From: Alistipes sp.
GTDB taxonomy: Bacteria; Bacteroidota; Bacteroidia; Bacteroidales; Rikenellaceae
Direction: 5' to 3'
Length of the DNA stretch: 63,170 nt
NCBI GenBank assembly: GCA_021202985.1
Contig: JAJQCA010000053.1
Location: forward strand, 1 to 63,170
Both the position numbers and the translations under genes were made by a program. Below are positions 26,211 to 34,932 of the stretch, one piece after another. How positions within the stretch are numbered: position 1 is the stretch's first letter; each line of letters opens with the position of its first letter. Under the pieces are notes generated by a model, which made no database searches, was not told where the DNA came from, and worked only from the letters and a program-made list of their open reading frames with translations.

Positions 26211-26299
26211 AACTCTTTGTTTTTGTGCCATTTATGTCCAAGAACTTATTTTATGAAAAAAACCATTTGCACACGATTTGCACACAAGTGGCTTTTTCG

Positions 26300-26367
26300 T
26301 CGGGGTACTCAAATCTGGGTCCATCTGGTCTAAACCATTTTACGAAACCTGATTTCGCTACACCCCG
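26300..26367 (-). pseudogene. Degenerate tRNA-Pro copy
   Basis: 68 nt beginning CGGGGTGTAGCG and ending TTTGAGTACCCCGA, the same ends as the intact tRNA-Pro 90 bases away, but the D-arm and anticodon arm are eroded (anticodon stem reduced to about four pairs around TTAG). The acceptor stem remains complementary. It may be a decayed tandem tRNA or a scar of integration at the tRNA 3' end. Confidence 0.6.
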
Positions 26368-26704
26368 AGTTGCAAATTAAACTCAATCAATTACTTAGTC
26401 CTGTGCGCTATTTAACTTGCGACTGCAAAAATACGACAAATAAACCGTACCGTCAAATAAAACTGCAACTAATCCAATTACCCCGTAAGCTCCCGGGTCA
26501 TAGCCGGGAACCCTATTCATTTCCTGTCATAGAAAGACATCGAACCTGTGCCGGTATAAGTTTTCCCTTCCATAACCTCTCGGCGAGCGTCGATAGTGTA
26601 CCGCCGTAAGGACGGTTGATGCGGCTCCATATTACCGTACCAGGAGCCGGTTCGAAGAGTTAATCACTCACCGCTGGTAATGATAATTAAAAATTTTTGC
26701 ATAA

Positions 26705-26720
26705 AGTTTGCATACAAACT
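26705..26720. promoter_or_regulatory. Putative MarR operator
   Basis: AGTTTG-CATA-CAAACT is a perfect inverted repeat ending five bases before the marR start codon, where an autoregulatory MarR operator would be expected. Confidence 0.5.
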
Positions 26721-26725
26721 AAATA

Positions 26726-27157
26726 ATGGGAAATAGAGAAATCATACGGCCGGACGAGGAGCTGGGTTACTTATTGGTACAAACCTCCCTATATAAGCAG
26801 CGAATCAATAACACAATGCTGAAACCGCTGGGACTTACGTATATGCAGTTCGTGGTACTTGCCGGAATATATGAGCTGGGAACTCAGCATGAAAAAGTCA
26901 GCCAGCAAATGCTCGTATCGCAGCGCAGGCTCGATAAAGCAATGGTGTCGAGTATCCTTAAGAAATTAATCGGCAGGGGGCTGGTATATCGTGAACCCAA
27001 TCCCGGCGACAGCCGTTCATGGATATTAAAACTTACCGGGCGGGGTGAACAGCTTGCCGTTCAGGCAAGGAATAACGCCCATCGGCTGAACGAAGAATTC
27101 TTCGGGGACATAGACCAAAGCGCCCTGCGGGAAATATTGAAAAAATTATTGAAATAA
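26726..27157 (+). CDS. MarR-family transcriptional regulator
   Basis: 143 residues. The winged helix-turn-helix is seen in LGLTYMQFVVLAGIYEL, then QQMLVSQRRLDKAMVSSILKKLIGRGLVYREPNPGDSRSWILKLTGRG, where the wing carries the conserved D-x-R (DSR). Family members bind small phenolic ligands and derepress neighbouring genes; here the downstream genes are a UbiD decarboxylase, UbiX and an esterase, so an aromatic acid is a likely ligand (inference). A 16-bp palindrome overlaps its leader. The 218-base gap to ubiD may carry its own promoter. Confidence 0.9.
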   Translation: MGNREIIRPDEELGYLLVQTSLYKQRINNTMLKPLGLTYMQFVVLAGIYELGTQHEKVSQQMLVSQRRLDKAMVSSILKKLIGRGLVYREPNPGDSRSWILKLTGRGEQLAVQARNNAHRLNEEFFGDIDQSALREILKKLLK

Positions 27158-27375
27158 ACCTGTGACAGATGAATAGACACTTTAACTTTCCTGTGGCTGT
27201 TCCTGCCCTGCGCGGGATTGATAGGTTTGGGAATAATAATATTGAAGCTTTACAGTTCAGGATTTTCAGGCGACACAAATTAAAGTAACAATTTGAAAAA
27301 TACTCCGTTCGGGTCGGAGGATTTTCTGAATCTTGTATTCGATTTTTTGGAGAAATACTTAAAATAAAATAGATT

Positions 27376-28872
27376 ATGGAAGAGAAAAAACAGGTGCAGA
27401 TCGACGATTTGCGAAGCGCCATAGAGTTGCTGAAAACCCTCCCGCACGAATACCATGAAACCGATGCGGAAGTAGATCCGAAAGATGAGCTGGCAGGTGT
27501 TTACCGTAAAATCGGCGCCGGAGGAACCGTTATGCGCCCCACACAGATAGGCCCGGCCATGATGTTCAACAAAGTGAAAGGTTATCCCGGATCGCGCGTT
27601 CTGGTCGGTATGATCGCCAGCCGTGAGAGGGTTGCCGCAATGCTGGGAGCGCCTTCCCGGGAATTGGGAAAACACATGGGCGAAGCACGCAAAAACACGG
27701 TCGACCCGGTTTTTGTCGATAAATCGAAAGCGCTCTGCCAGGAGGTGGTTCATAAGGCGGACGACCCCGATTTCGACCTGCGAAAACTTCTTCCCGCCCC
27801 AACCAATACGCCGCAGGATGCAGGACCGTATTTTTGTATGGGCCTTGTTCTGGGTTCCGATCCGGACAACGGCCATACCGATGTTACTATCCACCGCCTC
27901 TGCATACAGGGTAAAGATGAAATTTCTATCTTCTTCGCCCTCGGACGCCATATCGACGCATTCCGTCAAAAGGCGGAAAAGGCGGGTAAACCGTTCCCCG
28001 TCACAATAAATATGGGCCTCGATCCGGCGATCCATATAAGCGCCTGCTTCGAGGCGCCGACCACCCCGCTCGGTTTCGACGAGCTTAAAATCGCCGGCGG
28101 ACTGCGCGGTAAAGGAGTGGAACTGGTCGATGCCGTTACCGTCAAACAAAAATCGATAGCCAAAGCCGAAATCGTAATAGAGGGGGAAATATTGCCGAAT
28201 GTCCGGGTCGCGGAAGACCAAAATACCAAAACGGGCTACGCGATGCCTGAATTCCCCGGATATGAAGGAACGGCTAATCCTTCCCTTCCCGTAATCAAGG
28301 TCAAGGCGGTAACGATGCGCAAGAACGCCATCCTGCAAACCCTGGTGGGTCCCGGCGAAGAACATGTCAACCTTGCCGGTATCCCGACCGAGGCCAGTAT
28401 CTGGAACGTGGTGGAGGACTCGATGCCCGGTTTCCTGCAAAACGTATATGCCCACCCCTCCGGTGGCGGCAAATTCTTGTCGATCCTTCAGGTAAAGAAG
28501 AGGTCGGAGAGCGATCAGGGGCGCGAACGTCAGGCGGCACTTATGGCTTTCGGGGTATATTCGGAATTGAAGCAGGTAATCCTTGTGGACGAAGACGTGG
28601 ATATTTTCGACACCAACGACGTGTTGTGGGCTATGACCACCCGTTACCAGGGCGATATCAGCACGGTTTTTATCCCGGGGGTCAGGTGCCACCAGTTAGA
28701 CCCGTCGCAGGATCCGTCTTTCGATCCGCGAATACTTGCCCACGGTATATCGACCAAAACGATTTTCGATTGCACTGTACCTTATAAATTAAAAGATAAG
28801 TTTGTCAGGGCGCAGTTTAAGGACGTGGATGTAACTCCGTTCCTTCCCGACTGGATGAAAAATATACGGTAG
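27376..28872 (+). CDS. UbiD-family aromatic acid decarboxylase
   Basis: 498 residues. UbiD family, which decarboxylates aromatic or unsaturated acids using prenylated FMN. Visible family segments are RVLVGMIASRERVAAMLG (about 75), PAPTNTPQDAGPYF, the prFMN/metal region VTIHRLCIQGKDEISIFFALGRHID, PVTINMGLDPAIHISACFEAP, AEIVIEGEILPN and GPGEEHVNLAGIPTEASI. Length and neighbours (MarR upstream, UbiX downstream) resemble hydroxyarylic acid decarboxylases such as gallate decarboxylase LpdC rather than the ubiquinone-pathway UbiD; Bacteroidales lack ubiquinone. The substrate is not determined. Codon use is less GC-rich than in core genes. Confidence 0.88.
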   Translation: MEEKKQVQIDDLRSAIELLKTLPHEYHETDAEVDPKDELAGVYRKIGAGGTVMRPTQIGPAMMFNKVKGYPGSRVLVGMIASRERVAAMLGAPSRELGKHMGEARKNTVDPVFVDKSKALCQEVVHKADDPDFDLRKLLPAPTNTPQDAGPYFCMGLVLGSDPDNGHTDVTIHRLCIQGKDEISIFFALGRHIDAFRQKAEKAGKPFPVTINMGLDPAIHISACFEAPTTPLGFDELKIAGGLRGKGVELVDAVTVKQKSIAKAEIVIEGEILPNVRVAEDQNTKTGYAMPEFPGYEGTANPSLPVIKVKAVTMRKNAILQTLVGPGEEHVNLAGIPTEASIWNVVEDSMPGFLQNVYAHPSGGGKFLSILQVKKRSESDQGRERQAALMAFGVYSELKQVILVDEDVDIFDTNDVLWAMTTRYQGDISTVFIPGVRCHQLDPSQDPSFDPRILAHGISTKTIFDCTVPYKLKDKFVRAQFKDVDVTPFLPDWMKNIR

Positions 28873-28915
28873 CATAACGGCAGGCCGAAACCTGACGTTA
28901 CCATTCGATGAAAGT

Positions 28916-29476
28916 ATGGATAAGATAATTGTCGGAATAACCGGGGCCACCGGTATCGAATACGGAATTAAGGCTCTATCGCTTTTAAAGGAATGCGGGG
29001 TCGAATCGCATCTTGTAATCAGCAAATCCGCGGAACGTGTTCTGGAATTGGAGCAAAATGTCGGTATCGAACAAATAAAACGGCTTGCCGATAACGTTTA
29101 CGATGCTCAGGACATAGGGGCGGCAATTGCCAGCGGTTCATATAAGACCGCCGGAATGCTAATCGCCCCATGCACGGTAAAGACCCTGTCAAAGATTGCA
29201 ACGGGGGTGACTTCTACTTTGCTTACCCGTGCGGCCGATGTATGCCTGAAAGAACGTAGAAGGCTCGTGCTGATGTTCCGTGAGACGCCTCTCCACTTAG
29301 GCCATATCCGCAGTATGGCGGCCGTAACGGAAATGGGCGGCATCGTAATGCCTCCGGTACCCTCGTTTTACTCCCGCCCACGGTCGGTGGACGATATAGT
29401 GACCCACTCGGTCATACGGGCGCTCGATCTCTTCGGACTGGACTGCGATATGCCGCGGTGGGGTCTGAATGAATAA
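28916..29476 (+). CDS. ubiX: UbiX-family flavin prenyltransferase
   Basis: 186 residues. GITGATGIEYG at the N-terminus (FMN phosphate binding), LIAPCTVKTLSKIATGVTSTLLTRAADVCLKERRRLVLMFRETPL and MGGIVMPPVPSFYSRP are hallmark UbiX/Pad1 segments. The enzyme attaches dimethylallyl to FMN to make prenyl-FMN, the cofactor of the UbiD protein encoded 43 bases upstream, so the pair forms a complete decarboxylase system. Confidence 0.92.
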   Translation: MDKIIVGITGATGIEYGIKALSLLKECGVESHLVISKSAERVLELEQNVGIEQIKRLADNVYDAQDIGAAIASGSYKTAGMLIAPCTVKTLSKIATGVTSTLLTRAADVCLKERRRLVLMFRETPLHLGHIRSMAAVTEMGGIVMPPVPSFYSRPRSVDDIVTHSVIRALDLFGLDCDMPRWGLNE

Positions 29477-29569
29477 AGTCAACGGGAATCGTATTAGTAC
29501 GGTTCTAATGAGAAAAAATTAACCGGAAAGTGCCCGATTTTTGATTACTTTTCGGGATAAACCATAAGT

Positions 29570-30505
29570 ATGAAAAGAATAACTGTTACGTGCATGACGA
29601 TAGCCGCGATTTGTTCCCTCGCCGTTTCAGCATCGGCACAACCTCGCGGGGGCCGGGGAGGCGGATCGGTGGATAAAAGCTGGGACGCGATTTTACAAAA
29701 TCTTATAAAGGAGAACGTCCCTAGATTCGGGCAGTTCACCTATTCGGAGCCGGAGAACGGCAACACGATGGAGTATAACCTCTTTATCCCCGAAGGGTAC
29801 GACGGCAGCCGGAACTATCCTTTGTTACTGTTCATCGCCGACGCCAGTACCGTCGGCAAGGACGTTACCGTACCGCTCACCCAGGGTTACGGAGCACTGG
29901 TATGGGTTACCGAAGAAGACCAGCTGAAACATCCCTGCTTTGTTCTCGTTCCGCAATATACGACAGTAACGGTCGGAGACGGAGGTAGCACATCATACGA
30001 AGTCGATATGACAATCCGGCTGCTGGACCAGGTAGTAAATCATTACAATATCGACCGCAGGCGGATTTATACCACGGGCCAGTCGATGGGCGGCATGATG
30101 TCCCTCTACTTCAACATAGCGTATCCCGACCTTTTCGCCGCCTCTGTGTTTGTTTCATGCCAGTGGGATACGGCAAATATGGGTGGCTTCGTAAACGATA
30201 AGTTTTTCTACATCGTAGCCGCCGGGGACGAAAAAGCGCCTAAAGGAATGGCGGCGCTCGGCGGGTTGCTTGAGAGTGAAGGAGCCTGCGTCACCGAATC
30301 CGAGTGGAGCGCCAAACTTCCCGAAGATGAGCAAAACCTGCTGGTGGAACAGATGTTGGAACAAGGGTGCGACCGTAATTTTATTACTTTTACCCTCGGA
30401 AGCGTTCAACCTCCGGACGGCAGCGGAATGGAGCATATGAACTCATTCGATTACGCTTATAAACTAACCGCTGTCCGGGACTGGCTTTTCAGACAATCCA
30501 AATAA
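29570..30505 (+). CDS. Secreted alpha/beta-hydrolase esterase
   Basis: 311 residues. A signal peptide (ICSLAVSASAQ, cleavage near residue 23) implies export. The alpha/beta-hydrolase fold shows NLFIPEGYDGSRNYPLLLFI, the nucleophile elbow TTGQSMGGMM with Ser near residue 173, and a late histidine in GMEHMNSFDYAY (about 287). The PHB-depolymerase/feruloyl-esterase-like layout suggests hydrolysis of an ester-linked substrate outside the cytoplasm. Next to a gallate-type decarboxylase pair it could release aromatic acids from plant phenolic esters (tannase or feruloyl esterase role), which is inference. Confidence 0.8.
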   Translation: MKRITVTCMTIAAICSLAVSASAQPRGGRGGGSVDKSWDAILQNLIKENVPRFGQFTYSEPENGNTMEYNLFIPEGYDGSRNYPLLLFIADASTVGKDVTVPLTQGYGALVWVTEEDQLKHPCFVLVPQYTTVTVGDGGSTSYEVDMTIRLLDQVVNHYNIDRRRIYTTGQSMGGMMSLYFNIAYPDLFAASVFVSCQWDTANMGGFVNDKFFYIVAAGDEKAPKGMAALGGLLESEGACVTESEWSAKLPEDEQNLLVEQMLEQGCDRNFITFTLGSVQPPDGSGMEHMNSFDYAYKLTAVRDWLFRQSK

Positions 30506-30514
30506 AAATAGATT

Positions 30515-31111
30515 ATGGAAAATATCAAGTTACCCGCCCCGAATAAAACCGGAGGCTTAACAATTCAAGAAGCATTTGCCCACAGGAAATCTTACCGGGG
30601 TGGCATATCCGACCGTAAACTATCCGGGCAACAGTTATCCGACTTGCTTTGGTCGGCCAACGGTGAGAACCGCCCGGACGGTTACCGCACGGCGGCCTCG
30701 GCGATTAACGGCAGGGATATAGACATTTATGCCATCATGGAGAACGGGTCGTATAAGTACAATCCCGCCGTCCATGAACTGGAATTCGTAGCCGATGGAG
30801 ATCACAGGCCGGCGGCCTCCGGAGGACAGGAATTCGTTAATATCGTCCCTGTGATATTGATCCTTGTATCGGACTCCGACCACTTCCTGCCAGCCGAGAA
30901 GAACTACCCCGGTGTGGATTTCTCAGCCTTCAGGCCATCATGGGCGGCGATGGATGCCGGAATAGTCAGCCAGAATATCAACCTGCATTGCGCCGGTAAC
31001 GGACTTGCCACAATAACCCGCGCCTTTATGGATAAAGCCGCCTTGAAAGAGATACTTAAATTGAAAGACACACAGACTCCGCTACTTAATAATGCGGTAG
31101 GATTTCCGTAA
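30515..31111 (+). CDS. Nitroreductase/SagB-family flavoprotein
   Basis: 198 residues, nine bases after the esterase gene. FMN-binding nitroreductase fold: IQEAFAHRKSYRGG (FMN-contact R-x-S-x-R-like start), LSGQQLSDLLWSANGENRPDGYRTAASAINGRDIDIYAIM, SWAAMDAGIVSQNINLHCAGNGLATI and NNAVGFP at the end. Such proteins reduce quinones or nitroaromatics. No signal peptide. Placement as the last gene of the putative aromatic operon suggests reduction of the released or decarboxylated product, but no substrate can be assigned. Confidence 0.85.
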   Translation: MENIKLPAPNKTGGLTIQEAFAHRKSYRGGISDRKLSGQQLSDLLWSANGENRPDGYRTAASAINGRDIDIYAIMENGSYKYNPAVHELEFVADGDHRPAASGGQEFVNIVPVILILVSDSDHFLPAEKNYPGVDFSAFRPSWAAMDAGIVSQNINLHCAGNGLATITRAFMDKAALKEILKLKDTQTPLLNNAVGFP

Positions 31112-31651
31112 AAATTCACCGGTAGCTCTTCCCGAAGGTTTATGGACGCGTCTAATTACCGAAACATTCAGAGGAAGGCAAAAGCAAATAATGGATACTC
31201 CCTTAAAGTCTCTTTCGATACGGCATTTTTTTATTATCCAATCGAAAGAGAAGATTCAGCATTTATTTTTACTGTGGAAATAAATTGAGTCCATTTCTAA
31301 TTTAAACCCGGTGTTTTGACAAGGCAGGCTTTAGAACCAATCATTTCTTCGGATACGTAGCTTCCCGCTTGAACTGCGCGAGGCCGTTATTGATACTACG
31401 TAAGGCATGAATGCCGGGGATGGTTCGGAAAATATTCCGTTCGGGCCGGGTGGCGGTGGGAGGTTGTTGAAATAAATCTTATATTGTAAGGTCCGGTTGT
31501 GCCGGTTGCCGGCCCTGTAAGAAATAATGCCGCAGAGGTTAAGTTTTAACGGGGTGTGTGCATCCCGCGGAGTTGAGACAACCCGAAACGTTCGGGTGTT
31601 TGAGTACGTATTTTTTACCCGATACAGCCGCACGGATTTAACTTCGAACTT

Positions 31652-34025
31652 ATGTCCTTTATGTTCCCCAAAATAGCGTTCCGCAATATGCGGAAGTATA
31701 GAACGCAATCCTTTACCGCTATCTTCGGTCTGGCTTTCGGAATAGCGTGCTTCGTGCTCGGGCTGTCCTGGATTCAGTATGAAACCTCTTTCGACGGCTT
31801 CTTCCCCGATTCCGGCAATATCTACCGCATCTATTCCACGGAGAAACAGTCGGGAAAGGCGAACTCACACGTGCCGGGAATTTTGCAGCAGACAATGCAC
31901 GACCGTATTCCGGGTACTGAAAACTCTGTCGGCCTTATTCAGGGTATTGACAATTACAACGCAGAGGGTACGGAACATATACAACTGCATACGGTTTTTT
32001 CCGACAGCTCTTTTTTTCGCGTTTTTCCGCAAACCGTCCTGACCGGGCAGTCCGTCAAACCGTTGCAGTCTCTGCACGATATCGTAATTACGGAAAAGAC
32101 TGCAATGAGGCTGTTCGGCGACGTGGAGAAGTCCATAGGCCAGCCGGTTAAAAGTTCGAACCTTTTTTTCCTTCCGCCTTATACAGTTTACTGCCGTGGT
32201 GAAAGACCCTCCGGGAAACAGTAATTTACAGTTCGACTGCATCGTCTTTTCAAGTATACAACACTACGATGACATGCCCGAGGCTGAGCAATGGCTCGAG
32301 GCGAATCAGCAAATATACCTGAAGGTGAATCCGAATACGGACGTTAAGAAAATCGCAGGACAACTTTACGATTTAACGACGGTGGCCGACGTAAATCCAA
32401 ACCTGGAGTTCCACCTGCTCCCGATAAAGCAGGTCCGGTACGGGCTGGAGTCGTTCGCGCCGTTTACCCTCAGTTTTATACGGCTCTATTTCACGGCCGG
32501 GATACTGCTGCTGCTCAGCGGACTGTTTAATTTCCTGAACCTTCATCTCGACCTTTTCCGACAGCGGATACACGAGTTGCGCCAGCGGAAGGTTTCCGGG
32601 GCAACCAACGGCCAGTTGACCTTACAGATGATTTCCGAACTTACATGCAGTATCCTCCTGGCTTTGGCAATAGGGTTCTGCCTGGTGGTTCTGGTGCGCC
32701 CGACGTTTTCAGGGTTGGTGGATGTCCCGATAAAGCTTTCGCAGTTGACAGGCCTGTTCCTTATTTCCGGAGCGTGGATTGTGACGGCGATGCTGCTTGT
32801 CGGTTCCGTTATTTTTTGGCGCCTAAGCCGTTTCGCCACTTATGACTTATCGAAAAAAGTAGTGACGGGAAGCTGTCTGACAAGGCGTACCGCCGTTATT
32901 TTTCAGCTTGTTGTCAGTTTTGCATTCATTGTCGCGGCTTCGGTGGTAATGATGCAGATGCGATTTGTGAACCGGAAAGACATTGGATTCGAGCGGTCCG
33001 GTATTATGGAATTATCGGGCCTTACTTATGCGATGGCATGGGGCAAACAATAGGCCCTAAGGAGCGAACTCGAGTCAATCCCGGAAATAGAGAACTATAC
33101 CGGAACCTGGTTCGTACCGCAATACGATGCCCGGATGATGAGCTCCGGTGTAAACTGGCCTGGAAAACCGGCATATGAAAATCCGCTTTTCCACATTGTC
33201 GAGTCCGACAGCCGGTTTTCCGAAACATTCCGCCTGGCAATGAGTACGGGCCAATGGTGGGGCGAAGGCGAAAACAAGAAAATAGTACTGAACGAGGAGG
33301 CGGTACGCGTTATGGGGCTTACCGACCCGGTAGGTACCGTCGTACGGATTATAAACAGCCACGACAGCAGCGATACCGGTATCGAATCGATGCAGGCATA
33401 CGAAGTGGCCGGTGTCGTGAAGGATTTCCACACCATGTCGCTGCACAATGCACTTTACCCCGCCATCTTCCGGCAAAACGAATTTTCCGACCAGATATTT
33501 CTGCGCATCGTACCAGGAGGGGAGGAAGAGGTAATAAGACGGTTAACTGCCGTACTTCCCGACATACACCCCTCTTTGACCGATGCGAGCCTGACGCCGC
33601 TCCCCGAGATTTACGACCGCCTCCACCGCTCGGAAAATGTGGGAATGAAACTATTTTCACTGATGGCGGTCGTCTGCCTGCTGATTTCGCTCACGGGAGT
33701 TTACGCCGTTGCCGTGACTTCGACCATGCGCCGCCGTAAGGAGATTGCGGTTCGCAAGATTGTAGGTGCCGAAGTTAATGACATTACCCGGATTTTCTTC
33801 CGCGAATATACCTTACAAGTAATTTTGGCCGGTGCTATCGGTATCACGATAGCCTGCATAGCGGTTATGCACTGGCTCCGGAGTTACGCTTACCGCACCG
33901 GCATACCTTGGTGGCTGCTGGTGGGAATCATGGTCGAAATCGTTTTGGTAGTTCTGCTGACCGTACTTGCCCAAGTGTTAAGTGCCGCCCGCAGTAATCC
34001 TGCCGAGGTTGTGAAGTCGGAGTAA
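31652..34025 (+). pseudogene. MacB/FtsX-type ABC permease, broken by frameshift and stop
   Basis: Together the three open segments make about 790 residues, the length of Bacteroidetes FtsX-like permeases (IAFRNMRKYRTQSFTAIFGLAFGIACF at the start; FSLMAVVCLLISLTGVYAVAV, MRRRKEIAVRKIVGAEV and the final ARSNPAEVVKSE at the end). A frameshift lies near 32161-32195, probably in the T7 run at 32163-32169, and an in-frame TAG at 33051-33053 separates MAWGKQ from ALRSELESIPEIENYTG, where a Gln codon (CAG) is expected. No ATPase partner is adjacent. It may be a decayed gene or carry sequencing errors. The 540 bases before it (31112-31651) hold nothing I recognise. Confidence 0.8.
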
Positions 34026-34084
34026 ACCGGACAGATAGGGTATGCCCGCAGGGCACACCTTACGTTAATTTCCACGTTCCAAAC

Positions 34085-34381
34085 CTAATTACATAGTTCG
34101 AGGATGTGTAGGGCGTAAACTTTGCCGGCTGGGGAGCCCCATTCCGGGCGGCCGTGGTCGCGGACCGAAATACCCCGCAGCCTGAAAGTGACCGATATCC
34201 GTCCGGGGCCGTTTCCGTTGTAGAGGGTAATGTAATCGTACCGGCTGTGGGATATGCGTTGTGGATGGAAAAGTTTTTTTGTCCAGTGCTCGGTTTCAGC
34301 CAGGTAAACCTCGGTCTGGATACCTTCCATTACCCGTATTACCACCTCGCGCGAAGTGTTCAGTTTCAAAATCTTCTTCAC
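34085..34381 (-). CDS. ASCH-domain protein
   Basis: 98 residues from a GTG at 34379-34381. The sequence MKKILKLNTSREVVIRVMEG, TEHWTKKLF, SRYDYITLYNGNG, RLRGISVRDHGRPEWG and KVYALHILEL follows the ASCH (PUA-like) pattern of small Bacteroidetes proteins. ASCH domains bind RNA or act as amidohydrolases on modified nucleosides; no activity can be assigned here. The frame stays open further upstream (to 34693) but that part is low-complexity Pro/Ala/Thr-rich and probably not translated. It lies between a broken permease and a broken esterase. Confidence 0.6.
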   Translation of the reverse strand: MKKILKLNTSREVVIRVMEGIQTEVYLAETEHWTKKLFHPQRISHSRYDYITLYNGNGPGRISVTFRLRGISVRDHGRPEWGSPAGKVYALHILELCN

Positions 34382-34932
34382 CGTGTTCCCGATTAGATTG
34401 ACTACCGTACAAGAATTACGCCCCGGCTCCGCGGTGGAAACCGGTACGGACCCATTGGTTGCGGCCAATTCCGGGGCGGCTGTCGGAGCTGCAACCGGAC
34501 CCGGGGTCGTTGCGACAGCCGGTGCTTTCCCGGAAACGGATGCCGAATAACGGTACTTTCCCGAAGCGGGTGCCTGAGCTGGTTCCGGAGCGTGACCGAA
34601 GCGGGTGCCGGAGATGAAAGCCGGTACGCCGTATGCGAGAGGTCGAACGAACAGACGAAATACCCCGCTGCTGATACTGCGTGGAAGGAACAAAGACTGG
34701 AAGCTGCAAGCCGGAAATCGGGTTTAAGGTACATTTTAGCGGATACAGCCGGCCGCCGGGTTTCGTTTGCAGTCCATATTCCGATCCGGGTATCGATAAC
34801 CATCACTCCGAAGCGGTTACCGAATACCAGTTAGCAAAACCGATAAAAAACATCGGTTACCGGTATCCGGCCCCTGATATTATACAGGCCGTACCCGTCT
34901 ACTCCCCGTACCCAAAAGTTACCTTAACCGTA
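34382..34932. other. Intergenic GC-rich stretch with short direct repeats
   Basis: No convincing gene. Near 34560-34610 the motif cgaagcgggtgcc occurs twice with ccggaaacggatgccg and ttccggag variants, a reiterated TTCCGG-type tract like those in the coaBC linker and at 59350-59460. Long frames on both strands here are low-complexity. Confidence 0.4.

Noticed and set aside
26016-26231. Leftward open frame over tRNA-Pro(UGG), 71 residues
   Set aside because: VAQSGSAPALGAGGPRFESW is the usual false translation of a tRNA; the tRNA itself is intact.
31331-31708. Leftward 125-residue frame upstream of the broken permease
   Set aside because: It overlaps the permease start and shows no domain, signal peptide or promoter.
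33051-33053. TAG recoding as a sense codon
   Set aside because: Other genes in the window use TAG as a normal stop (e.g. the gene ending at 46494 and leuA2 at 21129), and the same gene also has a frameshift, so decay or error is simpler.
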